A DNA stretch of 64,000 nucleotides from Amycolatopsis anabasis. Lineage in GTDB: Bacteria; Actinomycetota; Actinomycetes; Mycobacteriales; Pseudonocardiaceae. The notes under the pieces are model-generated. The model had not been told where the DNA came from. It did not search any database and saw only the letters and a program-made list of their open reading frames with translations. Location of the stretch: assembly GCF_009765355.1 (NCBI RefSeq), contig NZ_VTHK01000018.1, positions 1-64,000 of the forward strand, in the 5' to 3' direction. This document shows positions 1-8,145 of this stretch, piece after piece (position 1 is the stretch's first letter; every line of letters begins with the position of its first letter). A program made the position numbers and the translations under genes.

Positions 1-507
1 ATCCAGCACCAGCGAGGACGACGGGGTGCCCTCGCCGCGGCCGCCACCGGCCTCGGCGGGCTCCTTGCCCTGGTAACCCGACAGCAGCTGCAGCACCTGC
101 TGCCGCACCCGGTTCAGGTCCGCGCCCAGCTTGACCAGCACCTGCGCGGCGACACCCTCACCCTCGCGGATCAGACCGAGGAGGATGTGCTCGGTGCCGA
201 TGTAGTTGTGGCCGAGCTGCAGCGCCTCGCGCAGCGACAGCTCCAGCACCTTCTTGGCTCGCGGCGTGAAGGGGATGTGCCCGCTCGGGGCCTGCTGGCC
301 CTGGCCGATGATCTCCTCGACCTGCTGACGGACGCCCTCAAGCGCGATACCCAGCGACTCCAGCGCCTTGGCGGCGACACCCTCACCCTCATGGATCAAA
401 CCAAGAAGGATGTGCTCGGTGCCGATGTAGTTGTGGTTGAGCATCCTGGCTTCTTCCTGAGCCAGCACAACCACCCGCCTCGCGCGGTCGGTGAACCTCT
501 CGAACAT
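1..507 (-). CDS. clpC: ATP-dependent Clp protease ATPase subunit ClpC, N-terminal 169 residues (partial)
   Basis: ClpC is the AAA+ unfoldase that feeds substrates to the ClpP1P2 peptidase in the cytoplasm. Only the N-terminus is in the window; the gene continues past the left edge. The protein opens [11 protein letters not shown] and carries the two Clp-N repeats, seen as the paired motifs [21 protein letters not shown] (about residues 24-44) and [21 protein letters not shown] (about 99-119). Adaptors and substrates dock on this domain. The ATG at 507 is preceded by a GGGAG stretch. The lsr2 and lysS genes follow in the order typical of actinobacteria. Very sure of family. Confidence 0.96.
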   Translation of the reverse strand, partial: MFERFTDRARRVVVLAQEEARMLNHNYIGTEHILLGLIHEGEGVAAKALESLGIALEGVRQQVEEIIGQGQQAPSGHIPFTPRAKKVLELSLREALQLGHNYIGTEHILLGLIREGEGVAAQVLVKLGADLNRVRQQVLQLLSGYQGKEPAEAGGGRGEGTPSSSLVLD

Positions 508-960
508 TCCCACTCCCTCGACTGCTGCGCCGGCGGCCCGACCCCATCACATCTCGTCGCGATGGATTCAGCACCGTGAGACCACTGTAGTAGCCAAGCG
601 GTCGCGCTGGCGTACCACTGGGGCCGATTCGGTCTCGGCCTGCTCCTCGACGACCCGGCGCGGCCTCGAGTCTTCGCAGCTACCTGACGTCTGGAACAAC
701 GCCCTGGACCTGCGATGGATTCCACCGGAAGGCCTTGTCCGCTCAGCGCGAACAAGGCCGGCGGACATTTCCACCTTTCGAGATCTCCGGCCACGTGGTA
801 GCCGGATTCCGGCGGAGCAGCGCACGCCGGTTACCCCGGACAGAGCAGGGCGGGCACGTGCTGTCCCGGGTCGGTTACCGCGTGTCCAGCTGGGGACCGG
901 CCGTTCCGTCGCCCGGGTGAACCTGCCCCGGCGAGCCCGCTGAGGTGACCCGTGCCACAT
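508..960. other. Intergenic region upstream of clpC (453 bp)
   Basis: Two overlapping open frames cross this stretch, but both are arginine/serine-rich low-complexity translations without a credible start signal and are taken as chance frames. The region holds the clpC promoter on the minus strand. A TACAGT hexamer is visible there, but no convincing -35, HspR or ClgR box could be assigned by eye. Nothing else is recognisable. Confidence 0.5.
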
Positions 961-1548
961 TCAGGACGGAATGCCCCAACCGGGGTCGCGGCCGACCAGG
1001 CCGAGCAGTCGGTCGAAGGCCGGGGCGGACGCGGGGACGGGGACCTCGGGGCCGAATACCTTCATCGCCCGGGCCCGCTCCGCCAGTTCGGCGGTGGGGC
1101 CGTGCAGGGCGGTCGCCAGGTCGTCGTCCACGGTGAACGCCTGGCCGGTGGCCCGGGCGAGGTCCCAGCCGTGCAGGACCCATTCGCCGAGCACCATCCG
1201 CGTGAGCGTTTCGGCGGGCAGTTCGCTGCCGTGCATGGTGACCACGCCCTCCTGGGCGCCCGGCTGGACGAGGGCGTCGGCCATCGAGCCGACCAGCCGC
1301 TCCAGTTCCCCGGCCCAGTCACCGCCGGTGAGGTCCACCTCCCGCTCCGCGCCCTCGACCGCGGGCGCGGGCCGCCGGCGCGCGGCCGCCTCCAGGAAGG
1401 GGCCCCAGTAGAGGAGGTGGTTGACCAGGGCGCGCACGTCGTACTCGGTGCACGGGGTCGGCGCGCCGAGCTGACCGGGCTCGACGGCCCGGACGACCTC
1501 GAGGAAGCGGTCGGCCGAGGAACGCAGGAGGAAGTGCGGATCAGACAT
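961..1548 (-). CDS. TIGR03086/DinB-type maleylpyruvate isomerase family protein
   Basis: This 195-residue protein belongs to the DinB/mycothiol-dependent maleylpyruvate isomerase superfamily, TIGR03086 type. These are four-helix bundles that bind a metal and often use mycothiol as thiol cofactor. The metal-ligand signature is readable: a His in LVNHLLYWG and the HGWDLARATG block near residue 125. I chose the ATG at 1548 (MSDPHFLL) because residues upstream of it have no family similarity. The gene is divergent from the AraC-type regulator, with 65 bp between the starts, so that regulator may control it. The substrate is unknown. Confidence 0.8.
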   Translation of the reverse strand: MSDPHFLLRSSADRFLEVVRAVEPGQLGAPTPCTEYDVRALVNHLLYWGPFLEAAARRRPAPAVEGAEREVDLTGGDWAGELERLVGSMADALVQPGAQEGVVTMHGSELPAETLTRMVLGEWVLHGWDLARATGQAFTVDDDLATALHGPTAELAERARAMKVFGPEVPVPASAPAFDRLLGLVGRDPGWGIPS

Positions 1549-1576
1549 GGAGCGATTCAGCCCCAGTCGCGCAGGG

Positions 1577-1600
1577 GCTGTCTTGTACAAACGCGACAGC
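1577..1600. promoter_or_regulatory. Inverted repeat GCTGTC-N12-GACAGC, candidate operator
   Basis: Perfect 6-bp arms at 1577-1582 and 1595-1600 flank a central TTGTACAA palindrome (1583-1590). The element lies between the divergent isomerase-like and AraC genes, just upstream of the putative -10 of the AraC gene. That is a natural place for autoregulation plus control of the neighbour. The assignment is inferred from position and symmetry only. Confidence 0.45.
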
Positions 1601-1606
1601 TAGCCT
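1601..1606 (+). promoter_or_regulatory. Putative -10 box (TAGCCT) of a leaderless AraC-family gene
   Basis: TAGCCT fits the actinobacterial TANNNT -10 pattern and ends 7 bp before the GTG at 1614. There is no Shine-Dalgarno sequence. This is the arrangement expected for a leaderless mRNA. Confidence 0.4.
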
Positions 1607-1613
1607 GGCTCTC

Positions 1614-2402
1614 GTGCCACGGCGCATCCCGCAGGGAATCCTGAACGAACGGCTGGCCAGGTCGAAATTCGCGCTCAGCCGCCACGCCCCGGACGCCGCC
1701 CTGCGGGAGTTCGTCGAGTACTACTGGATCCTGCGCTGGGATCTGCGGGGCCAGGAACCGCACGAACAGCGCGTGCTGCCCAATCTTTCGGTGCACGCCA
1801 GCTTCTTCGGCAAAGCGTCCGGAGTGTTCGGCCCGGCCCATGAAAGCTTTTCGCATCTCCTCGAAGGAGAGGTGCGGGGACTGGGCGTTCGATTCCGTCC
1901 CGGCTGCTTCTCCCCATTCCTGGACAGACCGGTCTCCTCCCTTGCCGACACCTCGATCCCACTTACCGAGATCTTCGGCGCGGAAGCCGAGCGCACTCAG
2001 CGCGTTGTATCGAACGCGGTGAGCGATGCGGAAATGGTATCGGCGGTAGATCGACTGCTCTGCACAAATGTGCCCATCCTGCCGAAGCGGGCCCGGCACG
2101 CCGCCGAGATAGTGGAAGTGATTGCCGAAGAACCGGCAATCGTCCGAGTCGATCAGCTAGCCGCCCGGAGCGGTACGACATCTCGCACCTTGCAACGGCT
2201 CTTCCGCGACCATGTGGGGGTGAGCCCGAAGTGGGCGATTCGGGTGTACCGGTTCAACGACGCGGCCCAACGGATCTCGGCCGCGGCGGACATTGATTAC
2301 GCGGCACTGGCCGCGGAGCTGGGCTATACCGACCAGGCGCACTTCACCCGGGATTTCACCGCGATGGTGGGAACCCCGCCCGCTCAGTACGGCAACGGTT
2401 AA
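1614..2402 (+). CDS. AraC-family transcriptional regulator
   Basis: This 262-residue cytoplasmic DNA-binding regulator has an N-terminal sensing domain of the DUF6597 type (HAPDAALREFVEYYWILRW; about residues 1-140). The C-terminal half (about 160-258) is a double helix-turn-helix AraC domain, recognisable from VRVDQLAARSGTTSRTLQRLF and LGYTDQAHFTRDFTAMVGTPPAQY. The start is GTG at 1614, probably translated leaderless (see the -10 box). It is divergent from a maleylpyruvate-isomerase-like gene, its likeliest target. The effector is unknown. Confidence 0.88.
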   Translation: MPRRIPQGILNERLARSKFALSRHAPDAALREFVEYYWILRWDLRGQEPHEQRVLPNLSVHASFFGKASGVFGPAHESFSHLLEGEVRGLGVRFRPGCFSPFLDRPVSSLADTSIPLTEIFGAEAERTQRVVSNAVSDAEMVSAVDRLLCTNVPILPKRARHAAEIVEVIAEEPAIVRVDQLAARSGTTSRTLQRLFRDHVGVSPKWAIRVYRFNDAAQRISAAADIDYAALAAELGYTDQAHFTRDFTAMVGTPPAQYGNG

Positions 2403-2502
2403 TCAGCCACCTGAACTGGCACGTTCATACCAATATCAACTCGGACATCAACTAACCGGTTTGAATCTTGGCAAGCTGGCCAACCTCGCGACAAGAGCGC
2501 AG

Positions 2503-2540
2503 CACAAGGGCCGCCGGGATTGCTCCCGGCGGCCCTTGTG
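2503..2540 (-). terminator. Strong hairpin downstream of lsr2
   Basis: A perfect 17-bp stem (2503-2519 with 2524-2540) closes a 4-nt loop (TTGC). It begins 31 bp beyond the lsr2 stop and lies between convergent lsr2 and the AraC gene, so it can terminate both. As is usual in high-GC actinobacteria, there is no long U-tract. Confidence 0.85.
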
Positions 2541-2571
2541 ATGACTCGAAGCAGGAATCTGCCTTCGGGCG

Positions 2572-2919
2572 TCAGTTCTTCTTGTGGTAGGCCTCGACCA
2601 CCTCGGACGGGATACGCCCGCGGTCGGAGACCTGGTAGCCGTTCTTGCGAGCCCAGGCGCGAATCGCCTGGTTCTGCTCCCGGTCAACGGTGGCCGGACG
2701 AGCGGCGGCCTTGGCGGTCGGGCGGATCGCGGTGCGCTTGCGGCCACCCGCGCGACGCGCGTGCTCGACGTACTGGGCTAAGGCGTCCCGCAATTCCTCA
2801 GCGTTTTCCGAGGAGAGATCGATCTGGTAGCTGACGCCATCCAAACCGAACTCGACGGTCTCCTCAGCCTCGGAACCGTCGAGGTCGTCCACCAGCGAGA
2901 CGAGGACCTTCTGAGCCAT
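2572..2919 (-). CDS. lsr2: Nucleoid-associated xenogeneic silencer Lsr2
   Basis: Lsr2 is the H-NS-like bridging protein of actinobacteria. It binds the minor groove of AT-rich DNA and silences foreign genes. The 115-residue protein has the N-terminal oligomerisation domain ([20 protein letters not shown]; about 1-60), a basic linker and the C-terminal DNA-binding domain with the RGR hook ([14 protein letters not shown], about 98-111). The ATG at 2919 has an AGGAGGA ribosome site. The clpC-lsr2-lysS order matches M. tuberculosis. The 170-bp upstream gap is AT-richer than its surroundings, which would suit autorepression (inference). Confidence 0.97.
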   Translation of the reverse strand: MAQKVLVSLVDDLDGSEAEETVEFGLDGVSYQIDLSSENAEELRDALAQYVEHARRAGGRKRTAIRPTAKAAARPATVDREQNQAIRAWARKNGYQVSDRGRIPSEVVEAYHKKN

Positions 2920-3004
2920 CAGTTTCCTCCTGCTTAGAGCTAGCTAGAATGATCGTAGGGACTCAAGCCCCTGGACAGAAGCCATTGACTATGGACATTA
3001 GTAC

Positions 3005-3039
3005 CCGCAATCGCCGCTAAAAGCAAATCCAGATTGCGG
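3005..3039. repeat. Dyad CCGCAATC-N19-GATTGCGG between lysS and lsr2
   Basis: Perfect 8-bp inverted arms lie 80 bp upstream of lsr2 and 50 bp downstream of lysS, in the only AT-rich part of this gap. It could be a weak lysS terminator or a regulatory site for lsr2. The sequence does not decide between them. Confidence 0.4.
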
Positions 3040-3089
3040 TTAGTCCCTCATCCGTTAACCTCCGCCGCCCCAAGCTCACCCTTCCGGGG

Positions 3090-4601
3090 TTATTCGGGCC
3101 GCACGAGCGGGAAGAGGATGGTCTCCCGGATACCCAGGCCGGTCAGCGCCATCAGCAACCGATCGATACCCATTCCGACGCCGCCACTCGGTGGCATTCC
3201 GTACTCCAGGGCCCGCAAGAAATCCTCATCCAGCCGCATGGCTTCACTATCGCCCGCGGCGGCCAGGCGGGCCTGATCGACGAGCCTTTGCCGCTCGACA
3301 ACGGGGTCCACCAACTCGGAGTATCCGGTGGCCAGCTCGACTCCCCGGATGTACAGATCCCACTTCTCGGCGACCCCCGGTTCGGTCCGATGTTGCCTGG
3401 TCAGCGGGGATGTCTCGATCGGGAAATCGCGCACGAATGTCGGTTCGTGAAGGTGGTCACCGACCAGGTGTTCCCAGAGTTCCTCGACGAGTTTGCCGTG
3501 CCCGAGTTTCGGATCCACCTCGATCTCGCGGGCCTCGGCGAACGAACGCAACTTCGGCACCGACGTCTCCGGGGTGACTTCCTCACCGAGCGCATCGGAC
3601 AACGAGCCATACATGGTCAGTGTCCGCCATTCGCCGGACAGGTCGTACTCGGTTCCATCCACATGCGTGACGACCTGAGTACCGAACGCGGCTTCCGCGG
3701 CCTCCTGGATCAACTCCCGGGTCATCACCGCATTGGTGTCGTAGGTGGCATACGCCTCGTAGAACTCGAGCATCGCGAACTCGGGCGAATGCGACGAGTC
3801 GCTTCCCTCGTTCCGGAAGTTGCGGTTGATCTCGAAGACCTTCTCGATACCGCCGACCACACATCGCTTGAGGTAGAGCTCGGGCGCAATCCGCAGGTAA
3901 AGGTCCAGGTCAAAGGCATTGGAATGGGTCACGAAAGGCCGTGCCGCGGCCCCGCCGTGCAGGGTCTGCAACATCGGGGTTTCCACCTCGACGAACCCGC
4001 GCTGGTGGAAAGAATCGCGCAGCGAGCGCACCACCTTGGCCCGGGTCCGCACCACGTCCCGGGCCCGGGGCCGCAGGATCAGGTCGACATAACGCTGCCG
4101 GATCCGGGTTTCCTCGGCCAGTTCCTTGTGCGCGACGGGCAGCGGGCGCAACGCTTTCGAGGTGAGCCGCCAGCCGTCGGCCAGCACCGAAAGCTCGCCT
4201 CGTTTGGAAGTGATCACCTCGCCCTGGACGAATACGTGGTCCCCGAGATCGACGTCCGATTTCCACGCGGTCAGGGCGTCCTCGCCCACTTTGGCCAGGC
4301 TGAGCATCGCCTGCAACTCCGTACCGTCACCTTCGCGCAATGTGGCGAAGCACAGTTTTCCGGTGTTGCGCATGAACATCACCCGGCCGGTGACGCCCAC
4401 GGTGTCGCCGGTACCGGTGTCCGCGGGCAGCCCGGAATGGGCGGCGCGAACCTCGGCGAGCGAGTGCGTTCGCGGGACCTGCACCGGATACGGATCAATA
4501 CCCTCCGCGATTATCCGGTCGCGCTTGTCCCGGCGCACCCGCATCTGTTCGGGCAGGTCATCTTCGGGCATCGCGCGCTCGGAGGCGGGGATATCGGTCA
4601 T
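3090..4601 (-). CDS. lysS: Lysyl-tRNA synthetase, class II
   Basis: LysS charges tRNA-Lys with lysine using ATP. The 503-residue protein has the N-terminal OB-fold anticodon-binding domain (about 55-165; [20 protein letters not shown]) and the class II catalytic core. Motif 2 appears as [20 protein letters not shown] (about 262-281) and motif 3 as [16 protein letters not shown] near the C-terminus. Length is normal for bacterial LysS. It is divergent from the methyltransferase gene. The lysS-lsr2 order is conserved in mycobacteria. Confidence 0.96.
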   Translation of the reverse strand: MTDIPASERAMPEDDLPEQMRVRRDKRDRIIAEGIDPYPVQVPRTHSLAEVRAAHSGLPADTGTGDTVGVTGRVMFMRNTGKLCFATLREGDGTELQAMLSLAKVGEDALTAWKSDVDLGDHVFVQGEVITSKRGELSVLADGWRLTSKALRPLPVAHKELAEETRIRQRYVDLILRPRARDVVRTRAKVVRSLRDSFHQRGFVEVETPMLQTLHGGAAARPFVTHSNAFDLDLYLRIAPELYLKRCVVGGIEKVFEINRNFRNEGSDSSHSPEFAMLEFYEAYATYDTNAVMTRELIQEAAEAAFGTQVVTHVDGTEYDLSGEWRTLTMYGSLSDALGEEVTPETSVPKLRSFAEAREIEVDPKLGHGKLVEELWEHLVGDHLHEPTFVRDFPIETSPLTRQHRTEPGVAEKWDLYIRGVELATGYSELVDPVVERQRLVDQARLAAAGDSEAMRLDEDFLRALEYGMPPSGGVGMGIDRLLMALTGLGIRETILFPLVRPE

Positions 4602-4651
4602 GGTGACATAGGGTACGAACTCCCCGATTCGCTACGCCAACCGGATTACCA

Positions 4652-4680
4652 TTAGGCAGCCAATATCGCGGCGTTATACC
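4652..4680 (+). promoter_or_regulatory. Putative promoter TTAGGC-N17-TATACC
   Basis: A -35-like TTAGGC (4652-4657) and a -10-like TATACC (4675-4680) are 17 bp apart. The GTG of the methyltransferase begins 8 bp after the -10, suggesting a leaderless transcript. No Shine-Dalgarno is visible. Confidence 0.45.
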
Positions 4681-4688
4681 TTGCGGAC

Positions 4689-5456
4689 GTGACCGATGCC
4701 ATGCCCGAATCCGACCGGGAACTGCGGGCCCGGCGCGCCGCCTCGTTCGGGGCGACCGCCTCCGCCTATGCCGAGCACCGCCCCGATTATCCCGTGGCCG
4801 CCGTGCGCTGGGGTCTTCCGGACATTCCGGTCCGCCACGTCCTCGATCTGGGCGCCGGGACCGGCAAACTCACCGAGGGGCTGCTGTCCCTGGGCACCCG
4901 GGTGACGGCCGTGGAACCGGACCACCAGATGCGCGCCGAGTTGGTCCGCCGATTTCCGGAAGTCCCCGCGTACTCCGGCACGGCGGAACGGATTCCGCTG
5001 GGTGACGCGGAAGTCGACGCGGTATTCGCGGGCCAGGCGTTCCACTGGTTCGACGTCGAACCGGCGCTCACCGAGATCGCCCGGGTGCTGCGGCCCGGGG
5101 GCACCGTGGTGGCGCTGTGGAACCACGACGACGATTCGGTGCCCTGGGTGGCCGAATTCGTGCGACGGGTCCGGCCCGGGGCGAGCCGCGGGCCGTCGAC
5201 CGAATCCGCCGAACTGCCCGGGCACCCGGACTTCCGGCCCTTCGAACGGTCCCGGTTCCCGCACGCGCAGCGGCGGACCGCGGCGACCCTCATCGAGACC
5301 GTGTCCACGCATTCGCACGTCCTGGTCGCCGAACCCCGGCAACGGGAAGCCGTGCTGCGCACCGCCCGCGAGTTCCTCGCCTCGCGTCCGGAAACCGCGA
5401 ACGGCGAGTTCGACCTGCCACTCGTCACCATCGCGATCCGCGCCGTCCGGCGGTAG
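4689..5456 (+). CDS. Class I SAM-dependent methyltransferase
   Basis: This 255-residue protein has a Rossmann methyltransferase fold of the Methyltransf_11 type. The SAM-binding glycine motif is VLDLGAGTGKLTEGL (about 54-68). A conserved acidic residue in VEPD follows, then AFHWFDVEPALTEIARVLRPGG, typical of small-molecule methyltransferases. The acceptor substrate cannot be told. The GTG at 4689 is preferred from the promoter position; an ATG four codons downstream (4701) is the alternative. It is divergent from lysS and has no functional link to its neighbours. Confidence 0.85.
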   Translation: MTDAMPESDRELRARRAASFGATASAYAEHRPDYPVAAVRWGLPDIPVRHVLDLGAGTGKLTEGLLSLGTRVTAVEPDHQMRAELVRRFPEVPAYSGTAERIPLGDAEVDAVFAGQAFHWFDVEPALTEIARVLRPGGTVVALWNHDDDSVPWVAEFVRRVRPGASRGPSTESAELPGHPDFRPFERSRFPHAQRRTAATLIETVSTHSHVLVAEPRQREAVLRTAREFLASRPETANGEFDLPLVTIAIRAVRR

Positions 5457-5500
5457 CGCGGGGGTGGCGAAGGCCACCGGGAAGCCGCCGGAAGCGGTGC

Positions 5501-5506
5501 TAGCGT
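5501..5506 (+). promoter_or_regulatory. Putative -10 (TAGCGT) for the guanidine riboswitch transcript
   Basis: This TANNNT hexamer lies 25 bp upstream of the riboswitch core. The RNA would then start around 5513, at the GGCGGG/CCCGCC hairpin (5514-5530) next to the aptamer. No strong -35 is evident. Confidence 0.35.
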
Positions 5507-5530
5507 GGAAGTCGGCGGGCCTTTCCCGCC

Positions 5531-5569
5531 CCGGACGAGTACGTCGTACCCGGCTTCGACAAGACGGCG
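5531..5569 (+). promoter_or_regulatory. Guanidine-III (mini-ykkC) riboswitch
   Basis: The element reads CCGGACGAG...GTCGTACCCGG...CGACAAGACGGCG. It matches the compact two-stem consensus of the guanidine-III (mini-ykkC) class, with the ACGAG and ACAAGACG signatures in the two halves. It ends 31 nt before the Shine-Dalgarno of an SMR exporter gene. This class typically exposes the ribosome site when guanidinium binds, turning on export. The call rests on recalled consensus and genetic context; a covariance-model search would confirm it. Confidence 0.9.
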
Positions 5570-5612
5570 TAGAGCGGCATTTCACCACGTTGCCCCTGCG
5601 GAGGTCTTGCTC

Positions 5613-5924
5613 ATGTCCTGGCTCGTGCTCGTCGTTTCCGGTGTGCTGGAGACCGTCTGGGCTTCGGCGCTGAACGCGTCGAAGGGGTTCACCCGGCTCT
5701 GGCCCAGCCTTCTGTTCGTGGCCAGCCTGGTGCTCAGCATGGGCGGCCTGGCGTATGCGATGCGCGACATCCCGATCGGTACGGGTTACGCGGTCTGGGT
5801 CGGGATCGGCGCGCTGGGCACCGCGGTCTACGGGATGCTCGCGCTGGGCGATCCGGTCAGCGCGGGCCGGATCCTGTGCCTGGTCCTGATCGTCGCCGGA
5901 GTCGTCGGCCTGAAGCTGCTCTAG
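5613..5924 (+). CDS. gdx: Guanidinium exporter Gdx (SugE subgroup of SMR transporters)
   Basis: This 103-residue four-helix small multidrug resistance protein works as an antiparallel dimer that exchanges guanidinium for protons across the membrane. The essential Glu13 and Trp16 are in LETVWA, followed by the SugE-like GFTRLWPSLLF. GTGYAVWVGIGALGTAVYGM forms helix 3. The ATG at 5613 has GGAGG 8 bp upstream, and the guanidine-III riboswitch immediately precedes it. Aptamer plus SugE-type sequence makes guanidinium, not quaternary ammonium drugs, the likely substrate. The stop codon overlaps the stop of convergent coaX. Confidence 0.93.
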   Translation: MSWLVLVVSGVLETVWASALNASKGFTRLWPSLLFVASLVLSMGGLAYAMRDIPIGTGYAVWVGIGALGTAVYGMLALGDPVSAGRILCLVLIVAGVVGLKLL

Positions 5925-6706
5925 CGCTGGTTGCGTTCGTAGACCAGGCGGAGGCCGAGCAGGGTCAGATCCGGGGCGTGCTCGGTGATCGTCTCGGATT
6001 CCTCGAGGACCAGCGGCGCGAGCCCGCCGGTGGCGAGGACGGCCACCGGGCCCGGTTCGGCGGTGGACAGTTCGCGCACGATCCGCTTCACCAGCCCGTC
6101 CACCTGGCCCGCGAACCCGTAGAGGATCCCGGACTGCAGGCATTCCACGGTGTTCTTGCCGATCACCGACCGCGGCGGCACGAGTTCCACCTTGCGCAGC
6201 GCGGCGGCGCGGGCGGCGAGCGCGTCGACCGAGATCTCGATGCCGGGCGCGAACGCCCCGCCGAGGAACTCGCCGCGCGCCGAAATGGCGTCCACGTTGG
6301 TCGAAGTGCCGAAATCGACCACCACGCACGCGGTGTTGTGCAGGTGGTGCGCCGCGACGGTGTTCACCAGCCGGTCGGCGCCGACCTCCTTCGGGTTGTC
6401 CACCAGCAGCGGCACGCCGGTGCGCACCCCGGGTTCGACGACGACCTTCGGCACCCCGGGGTAGTAGCGGCCCAGCATCACGCGCAGTTCGCGCAGCACC
6501 GCGGGAACCGTGGACAGCGCGCTGATCCCGGTGACGTCGTCGGCGTGCTCGCCGAGCAGCCCGCGCATGGTCAGCGCGAGCTCGTCGGCGGTGATCTGGG
6601 CGTCGGTCCGCATCCGCCAGTCGCGGACCAGTTCGGCCCGGTCCCCGCGCCCGGAGTACAGGCCGAGCACGATGTTCGTGTTGCCGACGTCGACCGCGAG
6701 CAGCAA
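5921..6706 (-). CDS. coaX: Type III pantothenate kinase
   Basis: CoaX phosphorylates pantothenate, the first committed step of coenzyme A synthesis. The 261-residue protein shows the ASKHA signatures: MLLAVDVGNTNIVLGL (1-16, with the phosphate-binding Asp6), GADRLVN (about 109-115) and VVVDFGTSTNVDAIS (about 128-142). TTG at 6706 is the start that aligns with the family; a GGAG abuts it, so a start a few bases downstream cannot be excluded. It lies 6 bp after panD in a pan/coa operon. Its stop shares CTAG with the stop of gdx on the other strand. Confidence 0.94.
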   Translation of the reverse strand: MLLAVDVGNTNIVLGLYSGRGDRAELVRDWRMRTDAQITADELALTMRGLLGEHADDVTGISALSTVPAVLRELRVMLGRYYPGVPKVVVEPGVRTGVPLLVDNPKEVGADRLVNTVAAHHLHNTACVVVDFGTSTNVDAISARGEFLGGAFAPGIEISVDALAARAAALRKVELVPPRSVIGKNTVECLQSGILYGFAGQVDGLVKRIVRELSTAEPGPVAVLATGGLAPLVLEESETITEHAPDLTLLGLRLVYERNQR

Positions 6707-6712
6707 CTCCGG

Positions 6713-7216
6713 TCAGCTTTCGGCGTGCAGCAGCGCGTCCAGCCGGGCCGCGTCCACCGTCTCGGCGACCGGGAAGGCCGCGGAGTCGCCATCCGCCTGC
6801 GCGCCGAGCGAGACCGTGCCGCTGATCAGGCCGGACCCCTCGGGCGCCTCGCCCGGATCGGTGCCCTGCTGGACGATCCGGTTGTCCGCGTCGACGAACA
6901 CGATCCGCGGCTGGTAGGTGGCCGCCTCCGCGGTCTCCATCTGCCCGTAGGAAATCAGGATGACCAGGTCGCCGGGGTGCACCAGATGCGCCGCGGCGCC
7001 GTTGATGCCGATCACCCCGCTGTCCCGCTCACCCGCGATCACGTAGGTCTCCAGCCGCGCGCCGTTCGTGACGTCCACAATGGACACCTGCTCGCCGGGC
7101 AGCAGGTCGGCCGCTTCCATCAGGGTCTCGTCGACGGTCACCGAGCCGACGTAGTGCAGGTCGGCCTGGGTGACGGTCGCCCGGTGAATCTTCGATTTCA
7201 GCATCGTGCGATACAT
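6713..7216 (-). CDS. panD: Aspartate 1-decarboxylase proenzyme
   Basis: PanD makes beta-alanine for pantothenate. The proenzyme self-cleaves between Gly24 and Ser25 (YVGSVTVDE) to form the pyruvoyl cofactor. Lys9 and His11 ([10 protein letters not shown]) and the [19 protein letters not shown] core are present. At 167 residues it is about 30-40 longer than E. coli PanD. The extra C-terminal tail is acidic and probably disordered; such tails are common in actinobacteria. The ATG at 7216 has a GGGAG site. Cluster partners are panC upstream and coaX downstream. Confidence 0.96.
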   Translation of the reverse strand: MYRTMLKSKIHRATVTQADLHYVGSVTVDETLMEAADLLPGEQVSIVDVTNGARLETYVIAGERDSGVIGINGAAAHLVHPGDLVILISYGQMETAEAATYQPRIVFVDADNRIVQQGTDPGEAPEGSGLISGTVSLGAQADGDSAAFPVAETVDAARLDALLHAES

Positions 7217-7245
7217 CGTGGACTCTCCCTTGTTCCCCTGCGTCC

Positions 7246-8145
7246 CTATCTCTCCCGCTCGGGCCCGTACCCGGCCGCGGCGCCGAGCAGGACCGGAACG
7301 TTGTCGATCAGCCGGGTACTCCCAACCCGGGCGGCGATCAACAAGCGTGCCTCCCCATCGACGGGCGCGGGGCCAAGATCGGTTCCGCGCAAGTCGAGAT
7401 AATCCACGGTGACCCCGGGGCGCTTCGCGACGGCCCCCCGTGCCGCGTCGAGCACCGCTTCGGCCCCGTGGATACCGGCCTTCGCCCCGGCGGACAGGGC
7501 CTCGGACAGCCCGAGCGCCTCGACCCGCTGGTCCGGGGAAAGGTAGACGTTGCGGGAGGACAGCGCGAGGCCGTCCGGTTCCCGCACGGTCGGCACCCCG
7601 ATCACGCGCGTGCCGATGTCCAGGTCCCGCACCATCTTCTTGATCAGGACCAGTTGCTGGTAGTCCTTTTCGCCGAAGAACGCGTAGTCCGGGCGGACGA
7701 TGTTGAACAGTTTGGCGACGATGGTGAGCACCCCGGCGAAATGCCCCGGCCGGGACGCGCCCTCGAGTTCGTCGCCGAGCGGGCCGGGATGCACGGTCAC
7801 CGCCGCGTCCTCGGTGAAGAGGTCGCTGGCCTTGGGCACGAAGGCGATCTCCGCGCCGGCTTCGGTCAGCGTCGCCAGATCGTCCTCCAGCGGCCGCGGG
7901 TAGGCGTCGAAATCCTCGTTCTCCCCGAACTGCAACGGGTTCACGAAGATCGAGGCGGCCACCACGGTGTTCGGCACCCGCTTCGCGCGCCGCAGCAGCT
8001 CGCGGTGCCCGTCGTGCAGCGCGCCCATGGTCGGCACCAGGGCGACCTTGCGGCCGACCGCGCGCAGCGCCGCGCTGACCCGGCCCACGTCGTCGGGTGT
8101 CTGGTAGGTGTTCAGCTCGTTGCGAACGAACTTCGGTGCGGTCAC
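7246..8145 (-). CDS. panC: Pantothenate synthetase (pantoate-beta-alanine ligase)
   Basis: PanC joins pantoate to beta-alanine at the expense of ATP. The 299-residue protein has the nucleotidyltransferase signatures [15 protein letters not shown] (about 34-48), [30 protein letters not shown] and the KMSKS-like region [14 protein letters not shown] at 8145 is the start: its sequence GTGA overlaps the upstream gene's stop by 4 nt, implying translational coupling. The open frame extends further upstream, but those residues are not PanC-like. It feeds product to coaX two genes on and shares the operon with panD. Confidence 0.96.
   Translation of the reverse strand: MTAPKFVRNELNTYQTPDDVGRVSAALRAVGRKVALVPTMGALHDGHRELLRRAKRVPNTVVAASIFVNPLQFGENEDFDAYPRPLEDDLATLTEAGAEIAFVPKASDLFTEDAAVTVHPGPLGDELEGASRPGHFAGVLTIVAKLFNIVRPDYAFFGEKDYQQLVLIKKMVRDLDIGTRVIGVPTVREPDGLALSSRNVYLSPDQRVEALGLSEALSAGAKAGIHGAEAVLDAARGAVAKRPGVTVDYLDLRGTDLGPAPVDGEARLLIAARVGSTRLIDNVPVLLGAAAGYGPERER

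Noticed and set aside
491-943. Open frame of 150 codons upstream of clpC
   Set aside because: Arg/Ser/Pro-rich translation without ribosome site or family resemblance, overlapping another equally long frame on the other strand; typical chance frame in high-GC DNA.
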